Shown here: piece after piece, positions 60,241-64,000 of the stretch
Layout of the letters: each line of letters starts with the position of its first letter
How positions within the stretch are numbered: the stretch's first letter is position 1
Assembly: GCF_015354445.1 (NCBI RefSeq)
Contig: NZ_JADKYT010000001.1
Span: forward strand, 62,001 to 126,000
Length of the DNA: 64,000 nt
Reading direction: 5' to 3'
From: Methylophilus sp. QUAN
GTDB taxonomy: Bacteria; Pseudomonadota; Gammaproteobacteria; Burkholderiales; Methylophilaceae
Notes under the pieces: generated by a model
Databases searched by the model: none
What the model was told of the DNA's origin: nothing
The model's input: only the letters and a program-made list of their open reading frames with translations
Position numbers and translations under genes: made by a program

Positions 60241-61002
60241 TTAATTCTTCTGGATGATTTCCTGCGCCAGCTCCAAATAAGCCTGCGCACCTTTGGAGGA
60301 GCGATCATACAGCAATACCGGCATGCCATAACTTGGCGCCTCCGCCAGCCGCACATTTCTCGGTACGATGGTTTGATATACCTTTTTACCAAAATGGCTG
60401 ACCAGTTGTGCCGATACTTGCTGCGCCAGCATATTGCGGTTATCGAACATGGTCCGCAACAAACCTTCTATCTCCAGCACCGGATTTAAGTGAGCACGCA
60501 CTTTCTTGACAGTATTGACCAGGTCTGACAAACCCTCAAGTGCGTAGTACTCGCACTGCATCGGAATCATCACCGAATGGGCGGCAGTTAAAGCATTCAC
60601 CGTCACCAAATTCAGCGACGGCGGGCAATCAAGCAATACATAATCATAGGCATCATCGCCCAGTTTAAGGATGGCATTCTTCAAGCGTGTTTCACGCGCC
60701 ATTTCATTCACCAACTCAACCTCAGCCCCTGCCAGGTCACGATTAGACGGGGCGACATCAAACTTGGCAGCCTCAGCATGCACGATTACCTCTTGCATGG
60801 TTTTATTGCCGATGAGCACCTGGTAAATACTGTCCTTTAAATGCGTTTTGTCAACGCCACTGCCTGTACTGGCATTGCCTTGCGGATCCAAATCAACCAA
60901 CAATACTTTTTTACCATGCTCTGCCAGGCTGGCAGCCAGATTGACGCAAGTGGTCGTTTTACCAACGCCACCTTTTTGGTTGGTGATTGCGATTATTTTC
61001 AT
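60241..61002 (-). CDS. parA: Chromosome-partitioning ATPase ParA
   Basis: 253 aa. Deviant Walker A NQKGGVGKTTTCVNLA, Walker A' LLVDLDPQGNAS, and YVLLDCPPSLN. It moves ParB-parS complexes over the nucleoid. Its ATG overlaps the rsmG stop (TAATG). Confidence 0.97.
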   Translation of the reverse strand: MKIIAITNQKGGVGKTTTCVNLAASLAEHGKKVLLVDLDPQGNASTGSGVDKTHLKDSIYQVLIGNKTMQEVIVHAEAAKFDVAPSNRDLAGAEVELVNEMARETRLKNAILKLGDDAYDYVLLDCPPSLNLVTVNALTAAHSVMIPMQCEYYALEGLSDLVNTVKKVRAHLNPVLEIEGLLRTMFDNRNMLAQQVSAQLVSHFGKKVYQTIVPRNVRLAEAPSYGMPVLLYDRSSKGAQAYLELAQEIIQKN

Positions 61003-61631
61003 TATGTATTCTCAAACACAATTAAATGCCGTTCTGCCTGCAGGTTTGGCACCTGCAAACGGATGACCTCTGTGGGCAACACCGCAGCCTGTTGCAGCTC
61101 ATCGGTTGGCACCACCCCCTTCATCGCCAACCAACGACCATGCGGCGCAATCAAATGCGTCGTCAACTGCTTAAACAAAGCAATATCGGAAAAAGCACGC
61201 GAGACAATCTGCGTAAAAGGCGAGGGTGGTTGATAAGCCTCCACCCGACCATGCACCACCTGCGCATTCGACAAACCCAACTCAGCCTTTACCTGACGCA
61301 TGAAAATCGCTTTTTTCTGCACTGTATCGATAGTAGTCACCTCTACATCCGGTCGTGTAATCGCCACTACCAGCCCAGGTAAACCACCACCACTACCCAC
61401 ATCCAGCAGATTTCCCGGCTGAATATAAGGCAACACACTCAAACTATCCAGCAAATGCAACACCAGCATTTCTTGAGGATCGCGCACGGCTGTCAGGTTG
61501 TAGACTTTATTCCATTTTTGCAGCAACGCCAGATAAGCGAGACACTGCAGCTGCTTTTCCGGCGTCACTATAGATTGTAAACCAAGCGCCTCCACTCCGG
61601 CGGCTAATTGCGGCAACAAATCATCCATCAT
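61002..61631 (-). CDS. rsmG: 16S rRNA (guanine527-N7)-methyltransferase RsmG
   Basis: 209 aa. SAM motif [17 protein letters not shown] and the family blocks [14 protein letters not shown] and IVSRAFSDI. Its start overlaps the mnmG stop by 4 nt (ATGA). Part of the mnmG-rsmG-parA-parB set. Confidence 0.96.
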   Translation of the reverse strand: MMDDLLPQLAAGVEALGLQSIVTPEKQLQCLAYLALLQKWNKVYNLTAVRDPQEMLVLHLLDSLSVLPYIQPGNLLDVGSGGGLPGLVVAITRPDVEVTTIDTVQKKAIFMRQVKAELGLSNAQVVHGRVEAYQPPSPFTQIVSRAFSDIALFKQLTTHLIAPHGRWLAMKGVVPTDELQQAAVLPTEVIRLQVPNLQAERHLIVFENT

Positions 61632-63562
61632 GCGGCTGCAATATCGCCAGACTGGCTTTGCTTTTTATGTTTACGCTTGAGATAAACCAGCAACAGTGAA
61701 ATCGTCGCCGGCGTAATGCCTTGTATGCGGCTAGCCTGACCTATCGTTTCCGGTTTTTGTGCTAATAATTTCTGGCGCGCCTCATTACTCAGGCCATGCA
61801 CATCGTTGTAATCGATCGCATCCCCCAGTTTGATATTCTCACTATTTTTCTGGCGCGAGATTTCTTCATTCTGCCTATCAATATAACCTTGATACTTGGC
61901 TGCGATTTCTACTTGCTCCAATACATCCTCAGCCAACACTTCTGGAGCAGGCACCAAGTCCAACAGTGACTGATAGGCAATTTCCGGCCGACGCAATAAT
62001 TCGAACAATGAATACTCATGCTCCAAAGGCTTACCAAAAACAGCGACCTGTGTTTCACGTGAAACAATTGTATGTTGTCCTGCGGGTTGGCCATTATCCG
62101 GCTGCAAGAATGTACGTTTCAACCTGGCTTGTTCACGCGCAACCGCTTCCTGTTTTTTACAGAACGCTTCCCAACGCACATCATCGACCAAGCCAAGCTC
62201 GCGGCCTTTTTCCGTCAGACGCATATCGGCATTATCTTCACGCAACTGTAAACGATATTCTGCGCGGCTGGTAAACATACGGTAAGGCTCATTCACCCCA
62301 GTCGTAATCAAGTCATCCACCAGCACCCCAAGGTAAGCTTGTTCGCGCGAAGGGCACCAGCCTTCTTTGTCCTGCGCAAATAGTGCGGCATTTGCCCCTG
62401 CGAGCAAACCCTGCGCAGCAGCCTCTTCATAACCCGTAGTACCATTAATTTGCCCGGCAAAAAACAAGCCACGCACAGTTTTTGTTTCAAGAGTCGACTT
62501 CAAGCCTCTAGGGTCATAATAGTCGTATTCAATAGCGTATCCGGGGCGCAGGATGTGCGCATGTTCCAAACCGCGAATAGAACGCACCAACGCCAGTTGA
62601 ATATCAAATGGCAGGCTGGTAGAAATACCATTAGGATAAATTTCGTGTGTGGTTAGGCCCTCAGGCTCCAGAAATACCTGGTGCGACTCTTTATCTGCAA
62701 AGCGATGAATTTTGTCTTCTACCGATGGACAATAACGCGGCCCCACACCCTCAATCACTCCGGTGTACATAGGCGAGCGGTCCAGACCACTGCGGATAAT
62801 GTCATGCGTTTGTTGATTGGTATGGGTAATCCAGCAAGGTAATTGCTGCGGGTGTTGTGCTGCATTGCCTAAAAAAGAAAATACCGGTACTGGCGTATCA
62901 CCAGGCTGCTCAGTCATGACACTATAATCAATGGAACGACCATCAATACGTGGAGGGGTGCCGGTTTTCAAGCGCCCGGCCGGGAGGCCAATTTCACGCA
63001 GGCGTGCAGCGAGCGAGATGGCTGGCGGATCTCCGGCGCGACCAGCACTGTAATTTTGTAAGCCCACATGCACCAAGCCGCCCAAAAACGTACCTGCCGT
63101 CAAGACAACGGATTTTGCGTAAAAACGCAGGCCAATTTGCGTAACGACACCGGCAGCACGATCACCTTCCAGAATAATGTCATCCACCGCTTGCTGGAAC
63201 AGCCACAGGTTAGGTTGGTTTTCCAGGCGGTGGCGAATAGCGGCCTTATACAGGATACGATCAGCCTGGGCGCGCGTCGCGCGAACCGCCGGACCTTTGC
63301 TGGAGTTCAAGATACGGAACTGTATGCCACCCTCGTCAGTGGCCGCCGCCATGGCGCCACCAAGGGCATCAACCTCTTTCACCAGGTGACCTTTACCTAT
63401 GCCGCCAATAGAAGGGTTACAGGACATTTGTCCCAATGTTTCAATGTTGTGGCTTAACAACAGCGTTTTCTGCCCCATACGGGCGGCCGCCAGCGCAGCC
63501 TCGGTACCGGCATGGCCGCCACCCACCACAATGACATCGAATCGATCAGGAAAGTCCATCAT
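61628..63562 (-). CDS. mnmG: tRNA uridine-5-carboxymethylaminomethyl modification enzyme MnmG (GidA)
   Basis: 644 aa. FAD-binding motif [20 protein letters not shown], the GidA signature [12 protein letters not shown] and [13 protein letters not shown], and a C-terminal MnmE-interacting domain. With MnmE it modifies the wobble uridine of several tRNAs. The codons for TIVSRETQ contain a perfect parS site. The first of two ATGs (MMDF) is used; the second is equally possible. Confidence 0.97.
   Translation of the reverse strand: MMDFPDRFDVIVVGGGHAGTEAALAAARMGQKTLLLSHNIETLGQMSCNPSIGGIGKGHLVKEVDALGGAMAAATDEGGIQFRILNSSKGPAVRATRAQADRILYKAAIRHRLENQPNLWLFQQAVDDIILEGDRAAGVVTQIGLRFYAKSVVLTAGTFLGGLVHVGLQNYSAGRAGDPPAISLAARLREIGLPAGRLKTGTPPRIDGRSIDYSVMTEQPGDTPVPVFSFLGNAAQHPQQLPCWITHTNQQTHDIIRSGLDRSPMYTGVIEGVGPRYCPSVEDKIHRFADKESHQVFLEPEGLTTHEIYPNGISTSLPFDIQLALVRSIRGLEHAHILRPGYAIEYDYYDPRGLKSTLETKTVRGLFFAGQINGTTGYEEAAAQGLLAGANAALFAQDKEGWCPSREQAYLGVLVDDLITTGVNEPYRMFTSRAEYRLQLREDNADMRLTEKGRELGLVDDVRWEAFCKKQEAVAREQARLKRTFLQPDNGQPAGQHTIVSRETQVAVFGKPLEHEYSLFELLRRPEIAYQSLLDLVPAPEVLAEDVLEQVEIAAKYQGYIDRQNEEISRQKNSENIKLGDAIDYNDVHGLSNEARQKLLAQKPETIGQASRIQGITPATISLLLVYLKRKHKKQSQSGDIAAA
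62051..62066. promoter_or_regulatory. parS site inside mnmG
   Basis: TGTTTCACGTGAAACA, the 16-bp consensus ParB-binding palindrome with no mismatch. The only such site I see in the window. It is 1.9 kb from parB. Confidence 0.93.
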
Positions 63563-63659
63563 AAAGAATCTTGAACTGTTTGATTTAAAAAGAATTGTGA
63601 TTTTAGCGTAAACTAATCAAATGGTCATTTAATTCGCTGCTTTGATACACTTGTTCCAT

Positions 63660-63716
63660 GTTTTAATATGGATTGATACGGTCTTAATACAAAATTATTA
63701 CGGTTTAATACAAATC
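63660..63716. repeat. Phased TTAATA repeats before the cytochrome gene
   Basis: TTTTAATATGG (63661), TCTTAATACAAAA (63682) and GTTTAATACAAAT (63703) recur every ~21 bp; the last two are preceded by TACGG. They lie on one DNA face 70-130 bp before the start of the cytochrome gene and could be a regulator's sites. Confidence 0.45.
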
Positions 63717-63788
63717 AATTACAAGCAGGCCATATTTACTTAACATAAAAAGAATAGAATTTTTTAAAACAACCAAGGAGCTCTTACC

Positions 63789-64000
63789 ATGAAAATCAAA
63801 ACAATTATTGCTACATTCGGGGTCTTGTTTTCTGTACATGCAATGGCTGATGTGACCAATGCCGAAAAACTGGTATACAAGTACACCAACATTGCACACT
63901 CCGCTAATCCTATGTATGAAGCACCTTCTATTACAGACGGTAAAATTTTCTTCAACCGCAAGTTCAAAACACCTAGCGGTAAAGAAGCAGCTTGTGCATC
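63789..64000 (+). CDS. Probable SHP-like c-type cytochrome (DUF1924), N-terminal part
   Basis: Only 70 codons are present; the gene runs off the right edge. Signal peptide ends near VHAMA (residue 20). The mature part contains KIFFNRKFKTPSGKEAACAS, and the window stops inside what looks like the haem motif CAxCH. The pattern PSGKE-ACASC is what I associate with DUF1924/sphaeroides haem proteins, which bind oxygen or NO. AGGAG lies 9 nt before the ATG. Confidence 0.75.
   Translation, partial: MKIKTIIATFGVLFSVHAMADVTNAEKLVYKYTNIAHSANPMYEAPSITDGKIFFNRKFKTPSGKEAACA

Noticed and set aside
63563-63788. Possible oriC upstream of mnmG
   Set aside because: The gene neighbourhood is origin-like, but I see no DnaA boxes (TTATNCACA) in this AT-rich gap. 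parS alone does not make an origin.

Overview
The window looks like chromosomal DNA of a methylotrophic betaproteobacterium, most probably family Methylophilaceae. The main reasons are a PQQ methanol dehydrogenase of the lanthanide-dependent XoxF type next to a small cytochrome c, a PEP-CTERM protein, the gene orders rpe-gph-trpE-trpG-trpD-trpC and metX-metW typical of Betaproteobacteria, and a partial sphaeroides-heme-protein-like cytochrome at the right edge. I assign the taxon from gene content only; no 16S gene is present.

Layout. Positions 1-5400 (minus strand) hold rpe, gph, a Trp-rich leader peptide and trpE-G-D-C, with a small lipoprotein gene wedged between trpD and trpC. Positions 5625-12936 (plus) carry hemA, prfA, two accessory genes, prmC, a HAD phosphatase and metX-metW. 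Positions 13.0-18.5 kb are the methylotrophy block: a PEP-CTERM gene behind a Fur-box promoter, then a sigma54 activator (minus) divergent from xoxF and a cytochrome c (plus), with a near-perfect -24/-12 promoter in front of xoxF. Positions 18.5-28.8 kb are mixed housekeeping genes: AmpG-like permease, xth, pyrE, YidB-like protein, a pseudouridine synthase, an enlarged MtgA, ferredoxin, TonB, mpl, and the tRNA-Gly-thiD-thiE unit. Positions 29.8-35.4 kb hold a two-partner secretion pair (TpsB, then the exoprotein TpsA). Positions 35.5-48.7 kb carry priA, argS, a SPOR protein, dsbA, a K+ channel with its DUF6394 neighbour, SDR, yegP, ettA, ibpA and an EAL-HDOD protein. Positions 48.7-63.6 kb (minus) carry the block mnmG-rsmG-parA-parB-atpIBEFHAGDC-glmU-glmS, which often lies near the replication origin; a perfect parS site sits inside mnmG.

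Three copies of a ~550-580 bp dispersed element (19805-20387, 22354-22902, 40968-41515) lie in intergenic gaps in the same orientation. Their hairpins show compensatory base changes between copies, so I read them as a structured repeat (RNA or MITE-like DNA) and not as protein genes. This is the best candidate here for something undescribed. Other points of interest are the sigma54/AcoR-type control of xoxF, a Trp attenuator leader, a tRNA whose 3' end abuts the thiD ribosome site, and four genes whose -10-like hexamer lies exactly 6 nt before the start codon (candidate leaderless mRNAs).
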